Notes under the pieces: generated by a model
Seen by the model: the letters and a program-made list of their open reading frames with translations, nothing else
What the model was told of the DNA's origin: nothing
Database searches by the model: none
In this document: positions 27,216 to 36,261 of the stretch, piece after piece
Layout of the letters: each line of letters starts with the position of its first letter
How positions within the stretch are numbered: the first letter of the stretch is position 1
Position numbers and translations under genes: made by a program
Assembly: GCF_030546805.1 (NCBI RefSeq)
Contig: NZ_JAUOPC010000005.1
Span: 310,001 to 374,000, forward strand
Direction of reading: 5' to 3'
Length of the DNA: 64,000 bases
DNA from: Cyclobacterium sp. 1_MG-2023
GTDB lineage: Bacteria > Bacteroidota > Bacteroidia > Cytophagales > Cyclobacteriaceae

Positions 27216-28316
27216 ATGACTATGTCAGAAAGTAAACTTCATCCTTTACAAATTTTTGCCTACTCTTTAATTTCTATTGCCCTCTTTTTATATCTGATGA
27301 ATATTGGTGCGTTTATATTGGTTCCTTTGGTCTGGGGTGTATTTTTTGCTTTCGCTTTATACCCTGTCAGCAAATGGCTTGAATCGCATTTATTACCAAG
27401 GTCATTTTCAATCGCCATAAGCATTGTAATTGTGACAGCCATTGGAGCGGCGGTTATTTATATTTTAGTAAATCAAATGGTGCTTTTACTATCTGATATC
27501 CCTGAAATGAATACTTTGTTACAGGAGAAGATGGATAAATATTGGGCTGAATTGCAAACCACTTTCGGAATTGACAATTACCTTATTAGGGAAAAGTTGC
27601 AATCCATTGAATGGTTTGCCGATGGCAATTTTAATGAAACCCTATTCAATACAGGTAGGTCCATCACTTTAATCGGAATCATCCCCCTTTATATTTTCTT
27701 ATTGCTGTATTACCGAGATTTTTTTGTGGCTTTTTTGTTGAAAGTATCCTCAAAAAGAAATGAAGCTATTTTAAAATGGGTTGCAGATGCAGGTAAGGTG
27801 ATTCATGCTTACTTAATTGGAATGGTAAAAGTGACCTTTTTTGTTGCCTTACTTTCAGGTATTTATTTTTATTTCTTTGGTATAAAATACTATTTACTTT
27901 TCGCTCTATTTATAGCCATTCTTAACTTAATACCCTATATAGGGGTGGCCATCAGCTCAATATTAGTAATTTTTTATGTCTTCCTGACTTCTGACACAAT
28001 ATTTGCCCCCGCTCTCACCTTGGCTGTACTTTGGGGCATACAACTTATTGAAAATAATTTAATCACACCATTGGTAGTAGGAGCGAAGGTTAAAGTAAAT
28101 GTTTTGGCCGTTTTATTAGCAGTTCTGATTGGTGGGTCAGTTTGGGGAATTTCAGGCATGGTCTTATTTATTCCCATGGTAGGGGTGCTAAAAATCACAT
28201 TTGATAGTATCCCTTCCCTTCAACCCTATGGCTATTTATTGGGTGATGATTTTCCGCAAGTTGATAAAGGCCCATCTATCTTTCAATACCTAAAACACAA
28301 ATGGGCTAAAAAATAA
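27216..28316 (+). CDS. AI-2E (PerM-like) family permease
   Basis: The 366-residue polytopic protein has an N-terminal pair of helices (about 12-45), a third helix at about 60-80, an extracytoplasmic helical stretch (about 85-145), and a C-terminal helical bundle with LNLIPYIGVAISSILVIF and LWGIQLIENNLITPLVVGAKV. These last segments are diagnostic of the AI-2E transporter/PerM family (UPF0118). Members have been linked to export of the quorum signal AI-2 and, in other bacteria, to Na+/H+ exchange, so the substrate is open. A second ATG two codons in (27222) is an equal start candidate. No obvious operon partner. Confidence 0.88.
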   Translation: MTMSESKLHPLQIFAYSLISIALFLYLMNIGAFILVPLVWGVFFAFALYPVSKWLESHLLPRSFSIAISIVIVTAIGAAVIYILVNQMVLLLSDIPEMNTLLQEKMDKYWAELQTTFGIDNYLIREKLQSIEWFADGNFNETLFNTGRSITLIGIIPLYIFLLLYYRDFFVAFLLKVSSKRNEAILKWVADAGKVIHAYLIGMVKVTFFVALLSGIYFYFFGIKYYLLFALFIAILNLIPYIGVAISSILVIFYVFLTSDTIFAPALTLAVLWGIQLIENNLITPLVVGAKVKVNVLAVLLAVLIGGSVWGISGMVLFIPMVGVLKITFDSIPSLQPYGYLLGDDFPQVDKGPSIFQYLKHKWAKK

Positions 28317-28859
28317 TTAGGCAACAGATTCAGATTTAACCTTTAAAGTCAGAATGCCTAGGCAGAAATACGCATCCAAACCATTTCTCCAAATTAAGGG
28401 GGATACTGCAGCAAAACCTTCAAAGGTATAGCTGCCAGCAACACCTCAAAATAAAGCCTATTTTTTTGAATAAGTTTACAAGAAGAATATAGAAGTTTTT
28501 TAGAGAGGATTTAAATTGCCTTATCCCGCTTAGAAATCAACCCATACTTCAATAAATAAAACAAGCCTCTAAGCCTTGGCCTTACCATACCTGGCAAACT
28601 AACAACCATTGATGCAAAAAACCTTCTACGCCTCAAATAACTTTTCGGCATACTAAATTGCCTCCGTTGACGAGATGAAACTGCACTCATATGTTAATGA
28701 TTTAGAAGTTAAAAATAGACGCCAGAAGATTTTCTCCCAACTCAGTCGTATCACCAACCTATTAATAAAGAATAGGTTATTCTAATCTTTGAGTGGATTT
28801 CTACTTTTTATTTCTGATTTTCTTCCAATTACCACACTTCCCGTAAACATGAGACAGGC
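28317..28859. other. Intergenic region between the permease and glutaredoxin-like genes
   Basis: This 543-bp stretch between convergent genes holds one unlisted-size open frame on the minus strand (28511-28690, given separately). I see no tRNA, repeat or convincing terminator in the rest. Confidence 0.4.
28511..28690 (-). CDS. Possible 59-residue arginine-rich small protein
   Basis: An ATG-started frame of 59 codons ends in TAA. The product is strongly basic, with RQRRQF near the start and YLRRRRFF in the middle, a short hydrophobic stretch (FFASMVVSLPGMV) and a second one (LRGLFYLLKYGLI). This layout suggests an amphipathic or membrane-associated peptide. It lies in an otherwise empty gap of more than 500 bp, downstream of the sucrose operon and in the same direction. 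I do not recognise a family, and frames of this size occur by chance, so this is a candidate only. Confidence 0.3.
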   Translation of the reverse strand: MSAVSSRQRRQFSMPKSYLRRRRFFASMVVSLPGMVRPRLRGLFYLLKYGLISKRDKAI

Positions 28860-29180
28860 TTATTTTATTGATTTTAAAACCCTTTGCAACTTCTTAAAAT
28901 CTGCCCCTATAATTAATTGTTTACCATTTAGGTCAAGGACAGGGATGGAAACATTGCCTCGAATTTTATGTTTTTTTAATTTATTAATCATCTCCAATTC
29001 TTTTTCCCGGTTTACATCTAGATCATAGAAAGTATATTGCATTCCAGCACTGTCTAAGTCATTCTTGAGTTGAATACAATGATTGCATTTTTCACTTCCG
29101 TAAATGATTATTTTATTCCCCGCCTGATGCTTGCATCCAAGGCTAATTACAATTACTATAATTAAAAAAAGATTTTTCAT
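28860..29180 (-). CDS. Glutaredoxin-like lipoprotein
   Basis: The 106-residue protein has a lipoprotein signal (lipobox ISLGC, Cys16) followed by a glutaredoxin/thioredoxin fold. That fold shows IIIYGSEKCNHCIQLKNDL with a CxxC pair (Cys32, Cys35), YTFYDLDVNREKELEMI, and the cis-proline block NVSIPVLDLNGKQLI. It is therefore a membrane-tethered thiol-disulphide protein, presumably in the periplasm. Its ATG overlaps the stop of the SLC45-type transporter gene by 4 bp, so it is the last gene of the sucrose operon and translationally coupled. Why a redox protein should belong there is unclear. Confidence 0.8.
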   Translation of the reverse strand: MKNLFLIIVIVISLGCKHQAGNKIIIYGSEKCNHCIQLKNDLDSAGMQYTFYDLDVNREKELEMINKLKKHKIRGNVSIPVLDLNGKQLIIGADFKKLQRVLKSIK

Positions 29181-30613
29181 ATATTACTTTCTGAAGTATT
29201 TAAACGTATAGCCAATACACCTGCCACCATAAATGAACCTCCAGCAAAAAGGATCGCATTAACAGGGTTGTCATTTAGCAAATTATGAATAATAGGACCA
29301 AAGGTTATGGTTTGAATAAACATAGGCACCACTATCATCATGTTAACAATCCCCATGTATACTCCTCGCCTTTCATTTGGAATAACTTTGGAGACAATGG
29401 AATAAGGGACGCCCATTATGGTTGCCCATCCGATCCCCAATAAAATCATGGGAAGAAGCAATAGAATTTCATCCTGAATAAAAGGAAGTACTAACATTGC
29501 AATACCTGTTAAAAAAAGACTAGACACATATACCAACTTATTACCGAACTTGGCAGCAAGTGGTACTAGAGCCAATGCAACAATCATGGTAACCAAATTA
29601 TAAGTCCCGTTCATTAAGCCTGTTTGGGATAATGCCTGTTCAGACAAACGTTGTATGCCTTCAGCAAATTCTAAATCAGCCGGACTTACCACCGAGCCAC
29701 TCATGCACAGCGCTTTGATCGTCTCAAATTTTAACATATCATTATTGCTAATTCCATATATAGAGGTTCTCAACATCGGTGTAATGAATTGCCAGTAAAT
29801 AAATAAGGCATACCATTGAAATAAATAGACTACAGATAAGGTTTTTAACAATTTGGGCATATCGGCTATTGCCCCAATAATCTCTAAAATAGGAGCAGTT
29901 GCTTTTTTTATAAAAGGTATGTCATTGTTGCGTTTCAATATATCCAGCTCTTTTTCAGAGGGCGGGATTTCAGGGGTCTTGATTACTGACCAAATAATGG
30001 TACCCATTGAAGCAACTGCCCCTAGAAAGAAAGAATAATAAACCCAAGTTGGAATTCCTGAAACCATAGCGGAGGTAGGGTCACAAATTTCTGAAGCTAT
30101 ATCATGGTGAGAAAACCAGTCCTGAAACAGAAATATGGAAAAGTTGGCGACAGTAATTCCTGCCCCTACGAAAAGGCTTTGCATCTGAAAACCATAAGTC
30201 AGTTGCTCCTCAGGTAACTTATCCGCCACTAGCGCCCTGTAAGGTTCCATTGCAGTATTGTTTCCCACATCAAGTATCCAAAGTAAGCCTACGGCAAACC
30301 AAAGTTCTGAACTGTAGGGGAAAGCAAACAAACTAAGGCTTGCTATAATCGCACCTATCATAAAAAAAGGCTTTCTTCTCCCCCAACCTGGCACCCAGGT
30401 TTTGTCAGAAATGGCCCCTATTATAGGTTGGATGATCAGTCCCGTTACAGGACCTGCCAAATTCAATAATGGAAGTTGAGCATGGTCTGCTCCTAAAAAT
30501 GAAAAAATAGGGTTAACAGCAGTTTGTTGAAGTCCGAAGCTAAACTGGATTCCGAAAAAACCCAGATTCATGTTCCAAATCTGCCAAAACGATAGTTTGA
30601 ATTTATTGGTCAT
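29177..30613 (-). CDS. SLC45-type MFS sugar (sucrose) transporter
   Basis: The 478-residue protein has about twelve membrane helices and the signature of the SLC45/plant sucrose-proton symporter branch of the MFS: NLAGPVTGLIIQPIIGAISDKTW followed by GRRKPFFMIGA, then LDVGNNTAMEPYRALVAD. It should import sucrose or a related disaccharide across the inner membrane with protons. It sits 9 bp after sucrose phosphorylase and overlaps the glutaredoxin-like gene, which supports sucrose as the substrate. Maltose transport is also known in bacterial members, so specificity is inferred from context. Confidence 0.85.
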   Translation of the reverse strand: MTNKFKLSFWQIWNMNLGFFGIQFSFGLQQTAVNPIFSFLGADHAQLPLLNLAGPVTGLIIQPIIGAISDKTWVPGWGRRKPFFMIGAIIASLSLFAFPYSSELWFAVGLLWILDVGNNTAMEPYRALVADKLPEEQLTYGFQMQSLFVGAGITVANFSIFLFQDWFSHHDIASEICDPTSAMVSGIPTWVYYSFFLGAVASMGTIIWSVIKTPEIPPSEKELDILKRNNDIPFIKKATAPILEIIGAIADMPKLLKTLSVVYLFQWYALFIYWQFITPMLRTSIYGISNNDMLKFETIKALCMSGSVVSPADLEFAEGIQRLSEQALSQTGLMNGTYNLVTMIVALALVPLAAKFGNKLVYVSSLFLTGIAMLVLPFIQDEILLLLPMILLGIGWATIMGVPYSIVSKVIPNERRGVYMGIVNMMIVVPMFIQTITFGPIIHNLLNDNPVNAILFAGGSFMVAGVLAIRLNTSESNI

Positions 30614-30621
30614 TGGTTTTT

Positions 30622-32082
30622 CTAGAATAGTTGAAGCATGGAATTTCCCGTACTATCTGAATAACTTATTCTTAAAATATTCTCCTCAAAATCAACATTA
30701 AGTGTTGATTTAAACTCATCCTTGACCCATGTTAGAATAAGTGCATCGGAATCACTTTTTTCAATAATAAAATCGCCTTCAAATGAAGGATGATTGTTCC
30801 TGAACTTCATTAGCTTTATCAGGGATTTAACTACATCCCTTTCCAAAGCCATCCTTATTTCCTCATTTTCATAATAGTGCCTATTAATATCACGCCCTAC
30901 CTTAGTTTTTCTGAGCAGCTCCATGTCATTTTCTCCGGCAAGAAATCCCACATAATACACCTGAGGGATACCTGGGCAGAAAAATTGAATAGCCCTAGCT
31001 ATCAGATAATCCTGATCATTTTTACCAAGGGCATCATAAAAGGAACAATTGACCTGATAAAGATCAAGGTTAGATGCTGCTTCTCCAGTTGCTTCAAGGC
31101 TCTGCCCATTGGCATTTTTATGAATACTCTGAACTAAAAGGTCCACATCTTCATCAGTTAGTAAACCTGGGTTACCATTACTCCCTGTAACATCTATCAC
31201 TCCTATACCATCATGTGTATCCAATACTGTCACACAATTCCTCGGACTTATTTCCAGCCAGTTCTTTAACTCCGTAAATCTTCTACTTCTTATACTATGA
31301 AGCACCAAAGGGGGCAAGGCAAAATCATAGACAAAGTCAACTTTCTGTGCAATCTTAATCTGTTCTCGATAATAAGAATGAATTTCAACCAATACTTCCA
31401 TTCCTAAACGCTTTGCTTTCCCTGCAAATTTATCGAGAAACTTATAGGTTTCTGGAAGCATGAAACAAGAAGTACCTGCCTTCTTAATTGCATATCCAGC
31501 TGCATCCAATCTAATCATCTTAATGCCTGCCTGACTAAATTTTTCAAGTATGGAATTCAGGTAGGCCTCACCCAATGGATGCAAAACATCTATATCCAAC
31601 TGGTTACTTGTAAAAGTAGTCCATAAATTTATTGATTCCCCATTTGCAATTGTTTTTTTCGTAAATGGTATACTGGGTCTGGGCCTGTAAATAGCCTCAA
31701 TATCCTCTACCGAAGCCCCCTCAGAGAATACTTTTTCTTTGGTCAGGAATAAATCAAAAAATGGGGAATCAACACCTTTTTCTTCCACATCCTTAAACTC
31801 CTTTGATTGAGCAGAAACGTGGTTTACTATAATGTCTGCCAATATACCAAAATCTGTACTCATTTTGGAAACATCCGTCCATGAACCAATCCTCTCGTCT
31901 ACCCTTGTATGATCAATTGGGTCATACCCGGCATCTACACCGTCAATAGGAAAATAAAAAGGCAATAAATGAATCCCTCCAAATGCATCTTTAAATTCGT
32001 TCTTAATTAATTTATGGATTCCTTTTAATCCATTGTCTCCAAGCCTATTGGCATAGGTTATTAGTTGTATCTGGTTTTTCAC
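30622..32082 (-). CDS. Sucrose phosphorylase (GH13_18)
   Basis: Sucrose phosphorylase cleaves sucrose with phosphate to alpha-glucose 1-phosphate and fructose in the cytoplasm, saving one ATP. The 486-residue product aligns closely by eye with the Bifidobacterium enzyme: GGIHLLPFYFPIDGVDAGYDP, nucleophile Asp193 in IRLDAAGYAIKKAGTS, acid/base Glu233 in LVEIHSYY, and Asp288 in VTVLDTHDGIGVID. The later blocks AASNLDLYQVNCSFYDALG, PGIPQVYYVGFLAGENDMEL and GRDINRHYY are characteristic. No signal peptide is present. It lies 59 bp after the TonB-dependent receptor gene and 8 bp before the transporter. A related phosphorylase specificity, such as sucrose 6-phosphate, is less likely but possible. 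Confidence 0.92.
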   Translation of the reverse strand: MKNQIQLITYANRLGDNGLKGIHKLIKNEFKDAFGGIHLLPFYFPIDGVDAGYDPIDHTRVDERIGSWTDVSKMSTDFGILADIIVNHVSAQSKEFKDVEEKGVDSPFFDLFLTKEKVFSEGASVEDIEAIYRPRPSIPFTKKTIANGESINLWTTFTSNQLDIDVLHPLGEAYLNSILEKFSQAGIKMIRLDAAGYAIKKAGTSCFMLPETYKFLDKFAGKAKRLGMEVLVEIHSYYREQIKIAQKVDFVYDFALPPLVLHSIRSRRFTELKNWLEISPRNCVTVLDTHDGIGVIDVTGSNGNPGLLTDEDVDLLVQSIHKNANGQSLEATGEAASNLDLYQVNCSFYDALGKNDQDYLIARAIQFFCPGIPQVYYVGFLAGENDMELLRKTKVGRDINRHYYENEEIRMALERDVVKSLIKLMKFRNNHPSFEGDFIIEKSDSDALILTWVKDEFKSTLNVDFEENILRISYSDSTGNSMLQLF

Positions 32083-32141
32083 GATCTAATTCATTAAATT
32101 GAAAAGGGCAGTCATTTCTGACCACCCCCCCAATCATATGC

Positions 32142-34826
32142 CTAAAATTTAAACTTAAGTGTAACAGAGGTTGTACGACCATTGATAGATCTAGCCCTTA
32201 TCACATTTGTAGCTCCGTTTGTAATGGAACCTTCCTCTGACTCTGTCAATCCAAATGCATTAAACAAGTTATTGGAGTTAACACCAATCGAAAGCCCCTC
32301 TACTATATCATAGTAAGCAAAAGCATTCACTTGAGTATATCCCGGCATTACCAAATCGTTATTATCCTGAGCATACATATCGGTAGTACCTATAAGGTTA
32401 AACCCTACAGTACCCTTTTTAAAATTATAAGATGGCGTTAGGTAATAAATAAAATCTGCCTGCCTCCTTGGAGTATTCCCCTCTATTTCAGGATTTAATT
32501 TATCTTTTGAGATTTCAGCCTTTGTCCAAGTAACACTTCCTCTCACATCAAATTTCCCAAATCTTGCTGCTGTTTCAAGTTCTAGTCCTAAGGCTGTATA
32601 CTCTCTGTCAAAGAACTGTTGAGTAGTTGCTTCAAAATTTTGTTCCTCGAGATTTGAATAAAAGGCTGTTCCGAAAACACCTATTTTAGGTGATTTATAT
32701 TTAAAACCAGCTTCCATTTGCGTAACCATATCAGAATTTAATCCACCTACAGCAGATCCGTCAGCAGCTATTCCCGGGCCAAATAATAACCTATCAGCAT
32801 TAGCCCTACCACCACGGCTATATCTTGCAAAAGTTGCCTGACTATCTGAGATTTTGTAATTCAAACCCAAAGAGTAAGAAAGGTAACTCCAATCGTAATT
32901 AATTGGGTTTGCATTTGCATTATCCACGGAGGATACACTTTGCTCAGGCACTGAAATCATCCCATCTCGATTCATATCTATAGCAGATTGTACAGCGCCT
33001 GCATAAGTACCAAAAGCGCTACCATAATCATACCTCAAACCCGCATCAAGAGATAGCTCCCCGAATTCAAAACTGGTATTTATGTAAGGTGCATTCACGT
33101 CATAAACTGCATCATAATTTCTAGTACAGCAATTATCCCAGAAAGGAACCCCATAAGCGGTAAGTCCATTTTCAGTATAAGTAGTATTACCATCTGCACT
33201 CGAAACGTTTAGTAAAGCTGCATTGGTGGAGTTAACTTCCATCAGGTAAGAATTCCACAACCAAGACATATTGATATGTTGGATACCTTTATAAAAACCA
33301 AAAGTAAAATTGACATTGTCCATTTCCTTTGACAGTTGTAAGTCATTGGAAAAGTTATTGAAATTATTGAAGTCCACATCAAAAAGGTGTATTCTCATAG
33401 CCAGTCCATTGCCATTTAATGCGGATGGATTACTTATTATATTTCCTGCATTTGGACCATTAGCATAACTTAAGACCGAATTATCACCTCCAATTGAGTT
33501 AGCCATCGACTGGGCATCAGTCACTTCTGAAGGAAAAGGGGACACAAAACGTCCTGTATTAAATTGCTGTCTGAATTTATTGACGATAGACCAATCATTG
33601 CCTAGGAAAAAGTTAAACTCACCTCCAATTGCAGTAGATATAGGATTCATCCCTTCCTGAAGACTACTCCTTCTCAAGTTCCCATCTGCTCCCATACTCA
33701 AATTAGTCATTAAATAAGGTGAATGAGGAGTTCCGGTAAGCGCGTTGAAATTATTAACATTCCCTAATACAGGAGAACTATTTGACCCTGTCACTTGCAC
33801 TGGCATAGGAAGGTAACCAATAGACCTGTCGTTGAGATGCTTAAAATACAGTCTAACAAAACCTTTATCAAATTTCTTAGTAAAATTAGCTTTGATTTGC
33901 CCACCAGAATTTGCATTGTAGCCTGCATCCCTAGGGCCTTCTCCTTGTCTCCAAAACCCGCCTATGTGAAAGTTCATATCTTCTCCAATAGGAGCACCAT
34001 ATTCGAAGTCAGTCCTGAATGTATTGTAATCCAGCCCAGCTGTGGTTGCAACTGAACCACCTTCAACTTTACCTGATTTGCTTATAAAATTGATAACACC
34101 CGCAGGAGAATTACTTGCAAGTACTGATGCCGATCCTCCCCTTAGCGCCTCTATTCTGTCAATCGTATTATCGGCTCTTAAGAATATATCGGCGTTACCA
34201 AATGAAATATCACCAAACTGCATCACTGGAAGTCCATCTTCATGTAATTGTAAGAATTTAGCACCTCCTGTGGCGATAGGTATTCCTCGGACAGTAATAT
34301 TTGCATTGCCTTCTCCACCTGTTGCCTCTGTTTTCACTCCAGGTAGATTTCTGAAAATTTCTGCAGTGGATCTTGGTGCTGCCTGATTAAATTGGTCTGT
34401 CCTTATAGAACTCACAGAAATACTTGATTCAATGGCGGTTTTAGGATCTGTATTTCCTGTTACTATGACTACATCCAAACCAACAAGGTCCGCACTCATC
34501 TGGAAATCTCTGGAAATATCACCTTGTCCTAAAACTACAGGTTCCTCAATAGTTGAAAACCCTAAAAAAGAAACCTTCAAGATATGCTCCCCTTCTAAAT
34601 TTGTTTCCAAATTAAATTTCCCATCAAAGTCTGAAATTGCTCCAAGAGAAGTGCCTTCCAAACTTACAAGGGCGCCAATAATAGCTTCCCCGGTTTGCTG
34701 ATCTGTAATGGTTCCAGATAGCTTGGTTGATATCTGAGCAAAGGCATTAAAATCATTTATAAAAAAAATTAATGCTCCTATGGCGATGATAAATGTTCTT
34801 TTAATATTATTTTGAATAATTGTCAT
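32142..34826 (-). CDS. TonB-dependent receptor, probable sucrose outer-membrane importer
   Basis: The 894-residue outer-membrane protein has a signal peptide (about 1-30), a carboxypeptidase-regulatory-like domain (SGTITDQQTGEAIIGALVSLEG), a TonB-box/plug (DVVIVTGNTDPKTAIESSIS; FRNLPGVKTEATGGEGNANI) and a 22-strand-type barrel. The barrel ends in phenylalanine (TSVTLKFKF). It heads a leftward operon with sucrose phosphorylase and a sugar transporter and diverges from a LacI regulator. It is therefore the likely energised pore for sucrose. No SusD partner lies beside it, unlike the SusC pair further right; this is the Xanthomonas SuxA-like arrangement. Confidence 0.87.
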   Translation of the reverse strand: MTIIQNNIKRTFIIAIGALIFFINDFNAFAQISTKLSGTITDQQTGEAIIGALVSLEGTSLGAISDFDGKFNLETNLEGEHILKVSFLGFSTIEEPVVLGQGDISRDFQMSADLVGLDVVIVTGNTDPKTAIESSISVSSIRTDQFNQAAPRSTAEIFRNLPGVKTEATGGEGNANITVRGIPIATGGAKFLQLHEDGLPVMQFGDISFGNADIFLRADNTIDRIEALRGGSASVLASNSPAGVINFISKSGKVEGGSVATTAGLDYNTFRTDFEYGAPIGEDMNFHIGGFWRQGEGPRDAGYNANSGGQIKANFTKKFDKGFVRLYFKHLNDRSIGYLPMPVQVTGSNSSPVLGNVNNFNALTGTPHSPYLMTNLSMGADGNLRRSSLQEGMNPISTAIGGEFNFFLGNDWSIVNKFRQQFNTGRFVSPFPSEVTDAQSMANSIGGDNSVLSYANGPNAGNIISNPSALNGNGLAMRIHLFDVDFNNFNNFSNDLQLSKEMDNVNFTFGFYKGIQHINMSWLWNSYLMEVNSTNAALLNVSSADGNTTYTENGLTAYGVPFWDNCCTRNYDAVYDVNAPYINTSFEFGELSLDAGLRYDYGSAFGTYAGAVQSAIDMNRDGMISVPEQSVSSVDNANANPINYDWSYLSYSLGLNYKISDSQATFARYSRGGRANADRLLFGPGIAADGSAVGGLNSDMVTQMEAGFKYKSPKIGVFGTAFYSNLEEQNFEATTQQFFDREYTALGLELETAARFGKFDVRGSVTWTKAEISKDKLNPEIEGNTPRRQADFIYYLTPSYNFKKGTVGFNLIGTTDMYAQDNNDLVMPGYTQVNAFAYYDIVEGLSIGVNSNNLFNAFGLTESEEGSITNGATNVIRARSINGRTTSVTLKFKF

Positions 34827-34963
34827 GATTGGGTCATTATTTAAGTAATTGACTTGAATTAATTATCAAACTGATAAGTGAATAATACTCTGGCCAAATA
34901 TTATTTATGCCTCAAACATGAAAAACATTCGGTTAATAGTCAATAGCAATAAAATATGTAATA

Positions 34964-34996
34964 TTACGTAATCGATTACGTAACCGATTTCGGTTA
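34964..34996. promoter_or_regulatory. Two abutting palindromes, probable LacI-family operators
   Basis: A perfect 20-bp palindrome (34964-34983, centre TAATCGATTA) shares its last three bases with a second one (34981-34996, TAACCGA-TT-TCGGTTA). They lie in the 252-bp gap between the divergent receptor and lacI-type genes, about 140 bp from the receptor start and 85 bp from the regulator start. A central C-G step in a symmetrical A/T-flanked site is the usual form of LacI-family operators. The assignment to this regulator is inference. Confidence 0.7.
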
Positions 34997-35078
34997 AAAA
35001 TTATTTTTAATTTATAATAATTCTAAATTAAAAACACCTAATCTGACATAAATCCTTTCAACAAATAACTCCAAAATT

Positions 35079-36125
35079 ATGCCTAAAATACGTGTAACTT
35101 TAAAGACAATAGCCTCCAAATTAGGCATTTCTGTACCTACTGTTTCCCGAGCATTAAAAGATTATCCTGATATCAGTAAGGAGACAAAAACGGCAGTACT
35201 AAAGCTTGTAGATGAACTTCATTATATCCCCAACAACCTGGCACTCAACCTGCGCAAAAACAAATCAAATATTATAGGAGTAATCATTCCTGAAGTTGTG
35301 CACTTTTTCTTCTCCAGTGTTATTAAGGGAATAATGCAAACTGCCGAAAACCATGGATATTCAGTACTACTCACTCAATCCCAAGAACAACTAAAACTCG
35401 AAAAAAAACACGCAAAATTGCTATTTTCATCCCATGTTGATGGGTTATTGGTTTGCCTTTCGGATGAAACCAAATCTTTTGATCATTTTAAAATCTTTGA
35501 AGAGTTCAATATACCATTAGTATTGTTTGACAAAGTACTCGACACAGATACGATAAGCCATGTCATTATTAACGATAGGGAAGGTGCTTTTCAAGCCACC
35601 GAACATCTGATTCATCAGGGCTGCTCAAACATCCTTTTTCTCAAAGGACCGAAGGATCCTCTTAATACAATAGAGCGCTTTAATGGTTATAAAGATGCCT
35701 TAGAAAAATACAACATTCCTCTAGACTCTTCTAATATTAAGAGCTGTCCTCACATAACAAGACCTGAAGCCTACCATCTAGTAGAAAAAGTGATTAAAGA
35801 AGGCCAGCTTTTTGACGCAATCTTTGGTGTCAGTGACATTTTATCTATCGGTGCACTGGGTGCCTGCCAAGATAATGGGATTAAAGTCCCTGAAAAAGTT
35901 TGCATTATTGGTTTTAGTGATTCTGAAATGTGTGAAATTACAAGACCTCAATTAAGTTCAGTCTACCAACCTGGATTTGAAATTGGTGAAAAATCAACAC
36001 TAAAGTTAATACAAGAAATCCAACATATCGAAAACGATGGAGAACAAAAAGCAGAACAAATCATTCTAAAGTCCTCATTGAAGATAAGGGAGTCAAGCAA
36101 CAGGATCTTGAAAACATTTTGTTAG
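35079..36125 (+). CDS. LacI family transcriptional regulator of the sucrose locus
   Basis: The 348-residue protein has an N-terminal LacI helix-turn-helix (VTLKTIASKLGISVPTVSRALKDYP, about residues 6-30) and the hinge segment YIPNNLALNLRKNKSNIIGVIIP. A periplasmic-binding-protein-like sensor domain follows (DGLLVCLSDET, DAIFGVSDILSIGALGACQDNGIKVPEKVCIIGFSD, ISSVYQPG-type end region). It is transcribed away from the sucrose operon across the paired palindromes, so it probably represses that operon, and perhaps itself, until a sugar inducer binds. The inducer is not shown by the sequence. Confidence 0.92.
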   Translation: MPKIRVTLKTIASKLGISVPTVSRALKDYPDISKETKTAVLKLVDELHYIPNNLALNLRKNKSNIIGVIIPEVVHFFFSSVIKGIMQTAENHGYSVLLTQSQEQLKLEKKHAKLLFSSHVDGLLVCLSDETKSFDHFKIFEEFNIPLVLFDKVLDTDTISHVIINDREGAFQATEHLIHQGCSNILFLKGPKDPLNTIERFNGYKDALEKYNIPLDSSNIKSCPHITRPEAYHLVEKVIKEGQLFDAIFGVSDILSIGALGACQDNGIKVPEKVCIIGFSDSEMCEITRPQLSSVYQPGFEIGEKSTLKLIQEIQHIENDGEQKAEQIILKSSLKIRESSNRILKTFC

Positions 36126-36261
36126 AAATGGTATCATCTATTCCTCTTTGCTCATCAGTAATTACTAATTCATATGCAATTGAACCTCACAATAAAATCT
36201 TTGAAGTAAAGCTTTATTTTAAGTTTATTTCTAAAAATTTACTAATCTAAAATTCATAATA

